In this document: positions 44,872-54,817 of the stretch, in pieces
Layout: every line of letters starts with the position of its first letter
How positions within the stretch are numbered: the first letter of the stretch is position 1
NCBI GenBank assembly: GCA_035771175.1
Contig: CM069610.1
Span: 27,246,501-27,310,500, forward strand
Direction: 5' to 3'
Source: Paratinospora sagittata
Taxonomy: Eukaryota; Streptophyta; Magnoliopsida; Ranunculales; Menispermaceae
Length of the DNA: 64,000 nt
Notes under the pieces: generated by a model
The model's database searches: none
Seen by the model: the letters and a program-made list of their open reading frames with translations, nothing else
Told to the model about the DNA's origin: nothing
Made by a program: the position numbers and the translations under genes

Positions 44872-47230
44872 TGAGGCTGCTTGCGAGACAGAAGAGATTG
44901 TCGTGCCTGGAAAACCAGGGCGGTCAATCAAAATAAGAAGAAATATTGAGCCTATATTCAAACAAAACCTTGGTTGTTCTTGTTGCAGAACCTGGATATG
45001 TTTGTCTGGTTGCACAGCGACATGCCAAGAATTCCCCCGAGCTTGCATTTCACAAGCTCAACATTGACCCAAATCAGCAACCTTTGAAGCAAAAACGAAG
45101 ACTGTTGAGTCAAGACAGAGCTGACGCACTGCGGGAAGAGGTGAGATGACTATTAGACACTGACTTCATCAAAGAGACTCATTATCCTAAGTGGTTGGTG
45201 AGCGTCGTCTTGGTAGAAAAGTTGAACGAGAAATGGCAAACATGTGTAGATTTCACCGATCTGAACAAAGCCTGCCTTAAAGATAGCTTTCCTCTACCCC
45301 AGATTGATCAGTTAATAAATACGACTGTCGGGCAAGGGATGCTAAGTTTCATGGACGCATATTCAGGTTATAATCAAATAAAAATGCACCCTGCCAATCA
45401 AAAGCACACTGCATTTATCACTGGCCATGGACTTTATTGCTATAAGGTGATGTCCTTCGGCCTAAAAATGCAGGTGCAAAATACCAACTCCTTATCAATA
45501 AGATGTTTGCAAAAAAAATAGGTAAAACTATGGAGGTGTACATCGATGATATGATTGTAAAAAGCTTGCAAGATATTGATCATATTAACCACCTGTCAAA
45601 AGAGTTCCAGATCATGAAGAGATATCGGATGAAACTGAACCCAACAAAGTGCGTCTATGGAGTTACCACAGGGAAATTCCTGGGCTTCATGGTCAGTGAA
45701 CGAGGAATCGAGGCGAACTCGGAAAAGATTAAGGCCTTGTTGGACATGCCCCCCCCCCCCCCCCCCCCCCGAGAACCATAAAGGAAATCCAAAGATTGAA
45801 TGGACGGGGTAGGAGCACTCAACAGATTCGTGTCCAAGGTAACGGACAGATGTCTCCCGTTCTTTGCCATGTTAAAAAAGAAGCAGACAGAATGGACTGA
45901 AGAATGTGACTGAGCCTTCGATGGATTGAAGGCTTACCTCAGGTGACCGCCCATCTTATCGCAACCCATACCAGGCAAGCCTTTGTACCTCTACCTCGCA
46001 ATATTTCCCTCCGCCACCAGCACCGCCCTCGTCAGAGAAGATAATGGAATACAAAGGCCCATATATTATGTCAGCAAAGCCTTTTAGGACGTTGAGACAA
46101 GATACTCAGAGGCGAAAAAGCTGGCCTTAGCATTGGTGATGACTGCAAGACGACTCCGCTCGTATTTTCAGGCTCATCGCATCATTATCCTTACAAATTG
46201 CCCTTTTTGCCAAATCTTACAAAATTTGGATACCTCCAGAAGGTTGGTTAAATAAGCATTAAACTGGGGGAGTTCGACATCCAAATCAGGCCAAGAAATT
46301 CGATTAAAGGACAAGTTATGGTCGATTTCTTAGCAGACTACTCGTTCAAGATCGAAGTAGGACTGAAACCTCCGAAAAATGCCTAGTCCTTATTTATTGA
46401 TGGGTCAGCATGTAAATAACGCAACAGAGTATGAAGCGTTACTAGCAGGCCTAAAGTTTGCCAAAGAACTCGGAACCACCCACCTAAAAATATTCAGCGA
46501 TTCGTTGTTAGTGGTAGGGCAGATCAACGGGGAATACCTGGTGCGTGAAAAGAGGATAGCATGTTATTCCAAAGAGTCCCAATAGATAGTGAAGGAGTTC
46601 AAACAATGTAGCTTTGAACAAATCCCTCGATCGAACAATTGCAAAGCAGAAGCCTTGGCAAAGTTAGCATCGACAGACTATATCGATCTCATAAAGTTGG
46701 TGTCAATTGAGCTCTTAAGGAAGCTTTCCTTAACGAGAAACATGGAAGATGCGACATTCGCTATAGGAGGAAGGGATTATTGGATGGACCCGATCATCAC
46801 GTACTTGAAAAAAGGGGAACTTCCAATAAAAAAGGCTGAGGCCAAGAAAATCAAACACAAGGTCGCACAATACACTCTCCAGGGCGACAACTTGTTTAAA
46901 AGAGGATTCACCTTGCCCCTCCTCAAATGCACAGTCGCGCCAACCTCAAATGCCATCATAGAAAAAATTCATACAAGCGCCAGAGTCCTGGCACAAAAGG
47001 TGATCCGGCAAGGATATTATTAGCTGATTATCAGGAAGGATGCTGAGAAATATACTCGAGGTTGTGTCAAGTACCAGAAATATGCGCGGATTCCTCATCA
47101 ACCTCCTGAGTTCCTAACACCACTAGCCAATCCCTAACCCTTCGCCCAATGGGAAATAGACCTCATAGGGCCATTCGGCCCTAATTGGGAAGATCTGTAT
47201 CGTGTAACGGGAGTTGGGCAATCGGTTTCG
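44872..47230 (+). pseudogene. Retand-type pol remnant: RT, RNase H, archaeal-type RNase H, integrase start
   Basis: Encoded the replication enzymes of the retrotransposon. Conserved stretches visible in shifting frames are FIKETHYPKWL, TCVDFTDLNKAC, SFMDAYSGYNQIKMHP, then the RT catalytic YIDD at 45,539-45,550, NPTKC, GKFLGFMVSERGIEAN, an RNase H tether region ending ILTNCPF near 46,204, FIDGSACK of the second RNase H at about 46,389, [16 protein letters not shown], and integrase CVKCQ at about 47,064 with WEIDLIGPFG. Frameshifts occur near 45,466 and in the second RNase H, and there are stops throughout, including at 45,147 and 46,582. After the DLIGPFG block the integrase core is gone. The catalytic YIDD is intact but the gene cannot be expressed as a whole. 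Confidence 0.88.
45749..45770 (+). repeat. Poly-C tract, 22 bases, inside the RT region
   Basis: Uninterrupted run of 22 C after TTGGACATG. Related elements have only a few codons here, so this is a homopolymer expansion or a sequencing artefact. Its length also determines the downstream frame. Confidence 0.9.
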
Positions 47231-47375
47231 AACTAGCTCAAAGATGCAGAAGGAAGAAAACTACAGCGGCCTTGGAGTGTAAAGCACTTTAAATTCTTTT
47301 TCAATAGAACATGATTCGAATAAAATCTTTTTCGCATTATGAAGAAAACAATCGACGAGTCGCTAATGAAACAAA

Positions 47376-47690
47376 CGTGAGTTATACACGTATCAAAACA
47401 GCGAAGGCCACAAGCCTAACGTGAGTTATACGTACATCAAATAGCGAATGCCACAAGCCAAACTTGACTTATACACGTATCAAACAGAGAAAGCCACAGG
47501 CCCAATGTGAGACATACATGTATCAAATAGCAAAGGCCACAAGCCCAAAGTAAGTTGAACACGTATCAAAACAGCAAAGCCCACATTCCCAATGTGAGCT
47601 GAACACGTATCAAAACAGCGAGCCATAGGCCCAACATGAGCTATACACATATCAAACGGCATAAGTCATATGCTAAACACAAACCACACA
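47376..47690 (+). repeat. Tandem repeat of about 44 bp, seven copies, in the Retand 3' region
   Basis: Imperfect units built on ACACGTATCAAAACAGCGAA and GCCACAAGCCC. They lie between the integrase remnant and the antisense ORF, where Tat-lineage elements often carry tandem repeats. Apparent ORFs across it are just the repeat read in frame. Confidence 0.75.
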
Positions 47691-48319
47691 CTCATCAAAC
47701 AAGAAAGTGCAACACGAGACAACTATTCAGATATAAATAAGCGAATAAAGGATAAATTTACATTAGAAAAGCAACTCAGAACGCTGTTACATGGATCTTA
47801 CAAAATAAATTCCATGAAAAAACAACCTGATTGCGATGAGAAACTCTCAACATTCCCACAAAATGAAAGAATATACAAAGGACACGACCCAGGATCACCC
47901 TACACGCCATCATCATCGAACTCGATATCCTCGAACCCTTCGTTGTCACACGAAAACCACCCACTTACGTCAAACTGAGGATGGAGAAATGACAAGTCCC
48001 ACTCGGGGCAAAAATCTTGGATTTCACTACTCAAGTCACGAGCCGCCTCAGAATATCTGACATCGCTATCCCGACGACGAACAACCTCCAAAGTATCGGC
48101 ATGGGATAGCGAAAGTCTTTCCATTTCCTCTCGAATAGAGGACACCGACATCACGCAACCCTCTAAAATGACTCTACACTCACGGGTTTCCTGCTAGGTC
48201 GTGTCTATCCGTGCAAAGTGGCGAACAAGCTGTGAGTCCAAATCTTCCTCGGTCTCACTGGAAAGACAAGAGCTCAACGCGAAAAACTTATCCCACAAAA
48301 CATGGCAGGCAAAAGTGGC

Positions 48320-48398
48320 CTAAAAGAAATGAGTATTAGCAAAGAAGAAGTAATGGAAGAAAAAAACCACACAAAATGAACCACAGAAACACACGAAC
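48320..48398 (-). other. Intron 3 of the antisense ORF (79 nt)
   Basis: Donor AAAG/GTTCGTG, T-rich interior, acceptor TTCTTTTAG/GCCAC. Removing it keeps the frame (phase 0), joining ...PQLSK to ATFACHVLW. Confidence 0.65.
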
Positions 48399-48643
48399 CT
48401 TTGACAACTGTGGAATTCCCTTATCAAAAAGCTCACCCACCGGGGCCATTCTTATTACCCGATCAATTGAAGAATCGACGCCAATTTTAACTGACCCCTC
48501 CTTGGGATCAATGAACGAGCTAGGAGGAGAAAAAGATGCACTTCCTTTCCCTTTGTCATTGAATGGGGAACCAAATGACGACGCAGCTTTGAGAGCCTTA
48601 TTCTGGGCATGGGCTTTCACCCACGCTATTTTCGATGAGCCCT

Positions 48644-48733
48644 CTGTGAAAAGAAAATAGGCAAAGAAAATATGAGAACAAAACAAAAATGACTGCGAAA
48701 CTAGGAACAAGAAAGCAAACAAAATCTACTTAC
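48644..48733 (-). other. Intron 2 of the antisense ORF (90 nt)
   Basis: Donor ACG/GTAAGTAG, a strong plant donor; T-rich stretch; acceptor TTTTCACAG/AGGGC. Splicing restores GLITDEGSSKIAW (phase 1). Confidence 0.72.
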
Positions 48734-48868
48734 CGTCTGTTATAAGTCCCACAGACCTAAGCTTCTCCTCGGATGTCAAAACTAGATAATGTTTTTCCTG
48801 AGGGTCCACTTTATACACCGACCAGAGCGGTTGTGGACTTTCGCAGTCACGCTCCGGTGACTCGTATT

Positions 48869-48960
48869 CTGTGCAAACAAACATTTAAGAACTCGAACGT
48901 CAAAGAAGAAGAATAATAAATAAATTTCCAAAGAAACAAGCCATGAAAGTCGAGCCATAC
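48869..48960 (-). other. Intron 1 of the antisense ORF (92 nt)
   Basis: Donor ATTA/GTATGGC, T-rich interior, acceptor TTTGCACAG/AATACGAG. Splicing gives MYKVIKYESPERDC and continues in the frame of exon 2 (phase 1). Confidence 0.7.
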
Positions 48961-49850
48961 TAATAACTTTGTACATCCTAGGCACTTGCCCAATCATTGA
49001 CCATCCAACAGGTTCCCAATTTCCTCTAACGAAAAACCATTTATCTTTCCAATACTTACACGAACAGGGGCAAACAAGGAGTAAATTTGTAGCAGAATGA
49101 GGAGACGGGAAATACCAACCTATAGATTCAGAATGCCTAACCAAATAGTAACTACACAAAAACTCCCTTAAACTAAATTCAGGAAGACCTAGGCTCCGCC
49201 ACAACACAACAAACTCGATGAACTTCCTTCACGCAAGAAGATTGAGTTGCGTGGGCGCCAAACCCAACCTCATCAAAAACCTGGTGAAACTAGGATGTAA
49301 GGGAAGACCTAAACCAGCCTCGAGCAAGTATGAACTGAGTGCCACTTCACAGGAAGGTGGACGACATGCCTGCTCATGTTCTTAAGGAACTCTCATAGTT
49401 ACTCTTTTGGCAACCCCAAATCGTCAAGGAAGAGTAACGAGATCTTTTTGGGTAACCTTAGATGGATGATCGTCGGTAAAAAATTAGCAAGTAGGAACAA
49501 ACACGTCAAAGTCCTCGCCACCAACTAATTCGTTGTTGGAACACTCAACGTCATCATCAAGAAAAGATAACGATGAATAGTGCCCTATCACGTCGTCTAC
49601 GCAAGCACCCAACACACCCCCATCACTATCCCAATCATTCGAGAAACGTGGAGAATGCGAGCATTCCTTTCGAAACATCACGAACACACGATGGGGTCAC
49701 AGAACAAAAACAAGGGAAGGCAAATGACCTTTCAAGATCCTTAAGCTCAGACTTAACCTATAACACCAAAACTCAACCTTCCAAAAGAAGCAAGAAACCA
49801 AGCCAAGACCATCCAAGAAAAATGAATGTGAGAAACAAGGCAACCCAAAG

Positions 49851-49861
49851 CATTTATATAG
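49851..49861 (-). promoter_or_regulatory. TATA box of the antisense ORF
   Basis: The minus strand reads GCTATATAAATGC about 165 bp upstream of the antisense ATG. This spacing fits a start site near 49,825 and a 5' UTR of about 140 nt. It lies outside the LTR, so the ORF may have had its own promoter. Confidence 0.6.
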
Positions 49862-50003
49862 CAAAAAGTTATGAAATCATTTAACCAAACAAAATTTGGT
49901 CACGCCAAATGACGATTCCACAGATACTGAACAGCGTAGCCAATCAAAACGATAACGAGCACCGCAAACAAGACGAGATTCGAGGCACTCGCCTAGGGCC
50001 TAC

Positions 50004-50770
50004 TGTTACACCCAAAACCCGACAAGTGAGAAACCGAATGAAAAAGGAAAGGAGGAAGAGAAACTAGAGAGAAGTCCAGTCAAGAACCTCAAACAATACC
50101 CTAAAGGAGAGACACCGAGTTGAAATCAAAAAGGACACCCTAGCCATGGCCAGGGACCAACCCTCTGCCATAACCAAGGGGTCCCTCCTCTGATGGCCGA
50201 GGACCCCCTCGACCATGGTCGAGGTACCATTCCTCGGCCACGACTGAGCTGCCCCTTGGCCATGACCAAGACAGTCCATTCGATCATGGCCGAAAGAGCC
50301 CCCCTCGGCTACGACCGAGGGTGAGTTTTGAGCCTGGCCGAAGATGTTTAAGATCTTAAACCCTAAACGAAAAATGCCAAATCTCGCACATCTGTCGTAG
50401 CTCGAGCACAGCACAGAACGGATCTCGAGACGTCGAACCTCAAGTTGAATCCTGATAAGGAATGACTCAAATCATTCCCACTAATGGAGCCATGCATTTA
50501 ATGCCCAAACCACTCTCCCTCAACTATTAAAAGGGGGCTCATTCTCCAAAGCAGGTACGTTTTGAAACCCAAAATTCTCTACATACTTCTATTCTCCTAT
50601 TTCATTGTCTAACTTAGGAATCATAGTGTTTTCGTTGACCAAGCGTTACCACCCTTGCAAGTCTGGAGCGGAAAAATTTCTTGTAGAATTTCGGAGGATC
50701 AAGCAATTTTGATATTCAGTCAACCGATATCAGTTCGTGGTCCAACGCAAGAGATTTTCGATTGAAACAT
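50004..50770 (+). mobile_element. Retand-type 3' LTR
   Basis: Starts TGTTACACCCAAAACCCGAC. Holds a GC-rich block of repeated CGGCCATGACC-type motifs at 50,143-50,340, a TATA-like TATTAAAAG at 50,525 and an AT-rich end. No second copy is in the window to fix the 3' boundary. Confidence 0.65.
50143..50340. repeat. GC-rich palindromic subrepeats in the Retand LTR
   Basis: Degenerate repeats of CTCGGCCATGACCGAGG type, about 30-36 bp apart. One copy (50,207-50,224) is a perfect 18-bp palindrome, CCTCGACCATGGTCGAGG. The block stands out from its AT-rich surroundings. Confidence 0.7.
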
Positions 50771-51190
50771 TATGGGTCATGCGTGTATTTTTGGTTAATT
50801 AATTGTTTAAGGATTGGACCATGTTATGTATGACCAATCTTTGTTTAAAAATAGATTATTCTAGAATATCTCGTAATAGTTACCTATTTTGATTTGGATT
50901 GATATACGTAAAATCCCTTAGATTTTATCATTTTCTATTTTGATCAAGACTCTAATTCCGTATTAGTTTTCCTATTCTGATTTGGATTGATATCTGCAAA
51001 ATCCTTGAGATTTTGTTATTTCCTCTTTAGATTAGGACTCTAGTTATTTCCTATTTTGTTTAGGACATTATTTAGCTCTATATAAGCATGTAACCAGATG
51101 GGCAAAAGGACATACGAATTTTAATAAAATTGAGAGGATTATTTTCTTTCTTTTGGTTCTTTTGAGAACTTGTGAGCTTATCAGTTAGAT
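50770..51190. repeat. AT-rich stretch with an 88-bp tandem duplication and a TATA-like box
   Basis: Two copies of a segment starting CCTATTTTGATTTGGATTGA (50,883 and 50,971), then a partial third at 51,050. They are followed by TCTATATAAGCATG at about 51,076. Looks like the U3/R part of another, unidentified LTR. No coding sequence seen. Confidence 0.55.
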
Positions 51191-52200
51191 ACAACAAATG
51201 CAAATTGGACAATGCAAGCAACATCTATAGTGGTTCGGTCGCGCCTACATCCATTACCTAACCTCCTCAGTTAGGATTTGTTCAAACTCCACTATGGACC
51301 ATTTCTCAACTTACGAGTGTGAGAGGACCGTTTCTCAACTTGCGGGTGTGAGAAGACCTATTTTCTACTTACAGGTGAGAGAGGACCTATTCTCAACTTA
51401 CGGGCATGAGACAACTATTTACAACTTTGAGCAACACTTGCTCTAACTCAATGACTTGCCAGTCACTACAAACTAAATAGAAGATGAGATATGATTCCCT
51501 TTACTTAGAATCAAAGTGATACTTACAAAGCTTTTGATTGAACCTTCTGTCATCACAGATTCAAAAAAATTGTATCATGAAGTTTATGCTTAAAGCAGGT
51601 TCAAAGAGCCTTTGTCTTCTTTAGTGGGTTTTCAAAATAATGAAGATGAAAATCAATCAACCCAGAAAACTTTAAGTTTTTCTTTCAAAAGATCGTAAGA
51701 TCAAGCGCAAGTGAAAAAAGACTAACTTTCAAAAAGTGTTTAGAACAAACGAAAATTGTTAATACGTTTTGAATGAATATCAGTTTCGTATTTCATTAGT
51801 GGTTTTTCTGCTCTAAGACAGCACGTATATATAGGAATAACAGAGACGCAATGGACTTGGTAATTTTGACGTTTTAAGTTATTTCAAATATAACGTTAAC
51901 ATTCTTTCCCGAAATGGATCGATTCAGCTCAATGCATATTATGGCGATAGCACCTGAATCATCTGATCCTTTCATGAAAGAGGAATGTTCTAACGAGTTT
52001 TTTAGAACGTTTAAAAAGTTTTGAAAAGTTGTTGTACGATTCTGAAAAGTTCTGAAAAGTATTCGTACGTTTCTGAAAAAGTTAACAAAAATAGTAGTAA
52101 TGTAAGAACAGCAAAAATACATTTTCTGTCATTTTGTTCCTTTGAGGGCGCTCATAAAACATCAGCGTCCTACTGAACAATGAAGTGAGGGTGCTATTAA
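51190..52200 (-). mobile_element. SIRE-type LTR fragment (3' half), minus orientation
   Basis: Starts with TATAGTGGTTCGG...CCTAACCTCC, the complement of the R/U5 end of this LTR family. It continues through 36-37-bp subrepeats (51,298-51,420), a TATA box on the minus strand near 51,830 and U3 motifs AGGGCGCT / AGCGTCCT. It breaks off at the AT satellite at 52,200. The U5 terminus TGTTGGTCC is missing. Confidence 0.75.
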
Positions 52201-52202
52201 AT

Positions 52203-52405
52203 AGTAATACTATATCTTTAATTTAAAATATATATATTTAAATTAAAATATATATTTAATTTAAAATATATATTTAATTTAAAATATATATTTAATTTAA
52301 AATATATATTTAATTTAAAATATATATTTTAATTTAAAATATATATTTAATTTAAAATATATATTTAATTTAAAATATATATTTAATTTAAAATATATAT
52401 TTAAA
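52203..52405. repeat. 18-bp AT satellite, about 11 copies
   Basis: Repeats of AATTTAAAATATATATTT, made entirely of A and T and close to self-complementary, so it can form hairpins on either strand. It sits exactly where the LTR fragments on either side switch from minus to plus orientation. Confidence 0.9.
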
Positions 52406-52414
52406 ACAACAGCG

Positions 52415-53240
52415 CTCATGTTTTTACGGTATTTCAAATGATCTAATACTATATATTTAATTTAAAATCTACGGAGTTTTTATTCGCATTTATCGTATAT
52501 TTTATCGTGAGTCAAAACTGGTTTAAAAGAGTTTTTCAAGACGCTAATGAAATAACAACGCTCTCCTGAACTTTTTAAGTCAGGATGCTAATAACGTTCA
52601 AGGTTGAATAGAATTGATTTATCAGGATGCTTACTTGTATAATAGCGACCTCCTTTATTAGTCAACCTCTGAAGTTGTCAGAAAGCTGACTCAGCATCAG
52701 CTCACTGAAAGATGTCTTAAGTTCTTCAAAGAATGTTTTTTGAGAACACTGATAGTTGTAAGTTGAACAATTTATCTGGACGTTATCTGGATAGAAGCTC
52801 CCTCACCTTTAGGAATCAACATAATAACTTTCAGGACGCTGATTGTCCTTTAGCGTGCTTGTGTCTTTATTTAAAAAAAAATTTACTGGTAGGACGCTTA
52901 CATAGTTTTAACGCCCTCATGTTTTGTTTTATGTTTTAAAGACAGTACGCTCACTTAGATAGTAGCGCCCTCATGCACTTAGTTGTTTTAAAACATAGCA
53001 GGACGCTAACTGTGCATTAGCGCCCTCAAGGTTAAGTCATTTAACTGTCAAAGTAAGTCAAGACGCACACAAGTTAGTAGCGCCCTCACTTAAGTGTTCA
53101 GCAGGACGCTTATACGTAATAAGCGCCCTCAAGGAACAAAACAACATTGTTGATATTATGCTTTAGGACACTAATTATGGAATCAGGACACTAATTCAAC
53201 ACTAATTACGAGTTAGTAGCGCCCTCACTTAAGTGCTCTG
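52415..53240 (+). mobile_element. SIRE-type LTR fragment (central U3), plus orientation
   Basis: Direct match to about 55,305-55,880 of the downstream LTR, from CATGTTTTTACGGTATTTC on, including the pair AGGACGCTTAT / ATAAGCGCCCT at 53,103-53,129. Truncated at both ends. Confidence 0.75.
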
Positions 53241-54817
53241 ATATGCTTGCTTCTATGTTTGCAAAATTATTTTTGAATATTTATGTTGCGTAACTATGCT
53301 ACTTTCATGAACATGATTATCTGTCATCACTAATGTTGTCTTGTTCATATTTCCTAATAAATTGCATCTTGATAAAATCTTACTACAACTAATGCAATTA
53401 TCAGTTTATTTGTAACATCTTTCTTGTCTAGTCACATCTATCTTGGATATCTGATATGCATATTTGTGACCGTCTGATAAATTTCATGATTATACTTATT
53501 GTGCATCGTATATAACATCATGATTAATTTATCTTGAACTTATGTGTTAACTGATTATCTGATGATCAGGTACACAATAGCTAGGTTGTGCCTTAACAAT
53601 TTATTTTTGCCCATGCTTGTTCATATCATGATCATGCTTACTCTGATCTTAGAAAATCTTATCTGCATGATTCATGTTTCTACAAATAAATATAGGCCAT
53701 GTATACAATTTCATGTCATTCGCCTATATTTTGAAAATATTTTTTCCTGCACTCTTGATTACTATCTTTTGGCATTATATTTTCTATGTTTACCTGACTT
53801 TGATGCATCTGCTTCATACCATAACATGTTAGCATCAAACTCATGCATATCTGATTTCTAATGAGCACATACCCTTCCAAATGCTTTCTCATTAGAATCG
53901 GTGTATCAATCATTCTAGGCCATGCTTCAATTGAAATTTTATGCCTAGAATAGGAGAATGAATGTATGTTGTTGCTTGAATGATATCTATGAATTTCAAC
54001 ATATATTCAGTATGTTTAGACGTTGATATTCATCGTCTATATCTTCATATGTCTACACTATTGAAAGTTTATAATTTTTCATTTCACAGGCCATTGATGT
54101 TGTTCTTTAATATTATATTTCGTATACATCATTTGACTGTGATTTTTGATATCTAATAGATGTCATGTACTTCAACTATATACTTTGCATCATATTAGAA
54201 TCATAATAGCTAGGCCTGCTTAATCATAAATTTCTCTGCCTATGCTATAAGTATGCTTATGCATGTTTATTTACATATCTTAATGTATACTCTGTATTTG
54301 GTATGGTTTAATTATCAAATTTATATTTATGCCAAACACTAAGGAGAATAATTTCCCACGATTAAAAATTATTTATGAATTCAAATTTCGGCAATTCTTT
54401 CTCATTCCCTTTGACTACGATTCTCGGTTTTGCTATTATTTCAAACATTTTAGCCTATAAATTAGTCAAACTATTTCTATGTGCTTAAAATAAGATTTGT
54501 TTCTCACGTGATTTCAATATAGTAGACCTTACGCATTCTCACACACCTAACTATGACACGTCGTCATAAATCATTAAAGGTGAATGCACAAAGTAAAGGG
54601 GAGTCTACATGTAAGGGGGAGCTTTGCTACTTTACTAAGTCATAAGGGGAGATCTTAGTCTCTTTTCTTCACTTTTGATGATATCAAAAGGGGACAAGAA
54701 AAATAAGAGATAAAAGAAAAATAAGAGGAATAGATAGGGGAAAAGAAATTAACATTAATCTTTTTGCTTAAGCGTTTAATTTTTCGATTTATTTTTTATC
54801 ATCAAAAAAGGGGAGAT
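53240..54817 (+). mobile_element. 3' non-coding internal region of a SIRE-type element with polypurine tracts
   Basis: AT-rich and without coding potential that I recognise. The last 250 bp has several AAGGGGAG-type purine tracts and the phrase CTTTTGATGATATCAAAAGG. It ends ATCAAAAAAGGGGAGAT, which directly precedes the LTR start. This arrangement is typical of the 3' end of SIRE/Maximus elements. Confidence 0.65.
53856..53951. repeat. Two adjacent inverted repeats (hairpins)
   Basis: First: TTCTAATGAG (53,856-53,865) with CTCATTAGAA (53,888-53,897), 10-bp perfect arms. Second: ATTCTAGGC (53,912-53,920) with GCCTAGAAT (53,943-53,951), 9-bp perfect arms whose loop contains the palindrome TTCAATTGAA. 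Confidence 0.7.

Larger units (their letters stand above)
47900..49687 (-). pseudogene. Antisense extra ORF (aORF) of the Retand element, four exons
   Basis: Function unknown. It is the extra ORF that Tat-lineage elements carry between pol and the 3' LTR on the opposite strand. One frame starts at ATG 49,687 and runs 49,687-48,961, 48,868-48,734, 48,643-48,399 and 48,319-47,900, with three short GT-AG introns joined in phase (phases 1, 1 and 0). Total 1,527 nt, 509 codons. Recognisable blocks in exon 1: PPSCEVALSSYLLEAGLGL, PLHPSFTRFLMRLGLAPTQL, VLWRSLGLPEF, YWKDKWFFVRGNWE. Exon 3 is Ser/Lys/Pro-rich. Exon 4 is rich in Glu, Arg and Ser, probably helical, with an acidic tail ending DDDGV. Exon 1 contains four in-frame stops and exon 4 one. 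I saw no frameshift, so decay is recent compared with pol. Confidence 0.78.
44872..50770 (+). mobile_element. Truncated Ty3/gypsy Tat/Retand-type retrotransposon
   Basis: Order on the plus strand: end of protease/linker, reverse transcriptase, RNase H, a second RNase H of the type specific to the Tat lineage, start of integrase, a tandem-repeat region, a long antisense ORF, and a 3' LTR starting TGTTACACCC at 50,004 after a CTAGGGCC purine/pyrimidine tract. gag, protease and the 5' LTR are missing, cut at the copia LTR on the left. Most of integrase is deleted. The 3' end of the LTR is not certain and lies somewhere between about 50,735 and 50,770. Confidence 0.82.

Noticed and set aside
42903..44876. 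Target site duplication around the LTR 42,908-44,871
   Set aside because: Flanking five bases are GAGAT and TGAGG. They do not match, and a polypurine tract precedes the LTR, so it is not a simple solo LTR.
47480..47662. Minus-strand ORF with internal repeats
   Set aside because: It is the 44-bp tandem repeat read in frame.
48376..48660. Plus-strand ORF of 94 codons
   Set aside because: Opposite-strand shadow of exon 3 of the antisense gene, which has clear family blocks and splice sites.
53544..53861. Plus-strand ORF of 105 codons rich in hydrophobic residues, possible env-like gene
   Set aside because: AT-rich DNA gives such composition by chance. No signal peptide plus cleavage or coiled-coil pattern convinced me, and no second copy is available for comparison.
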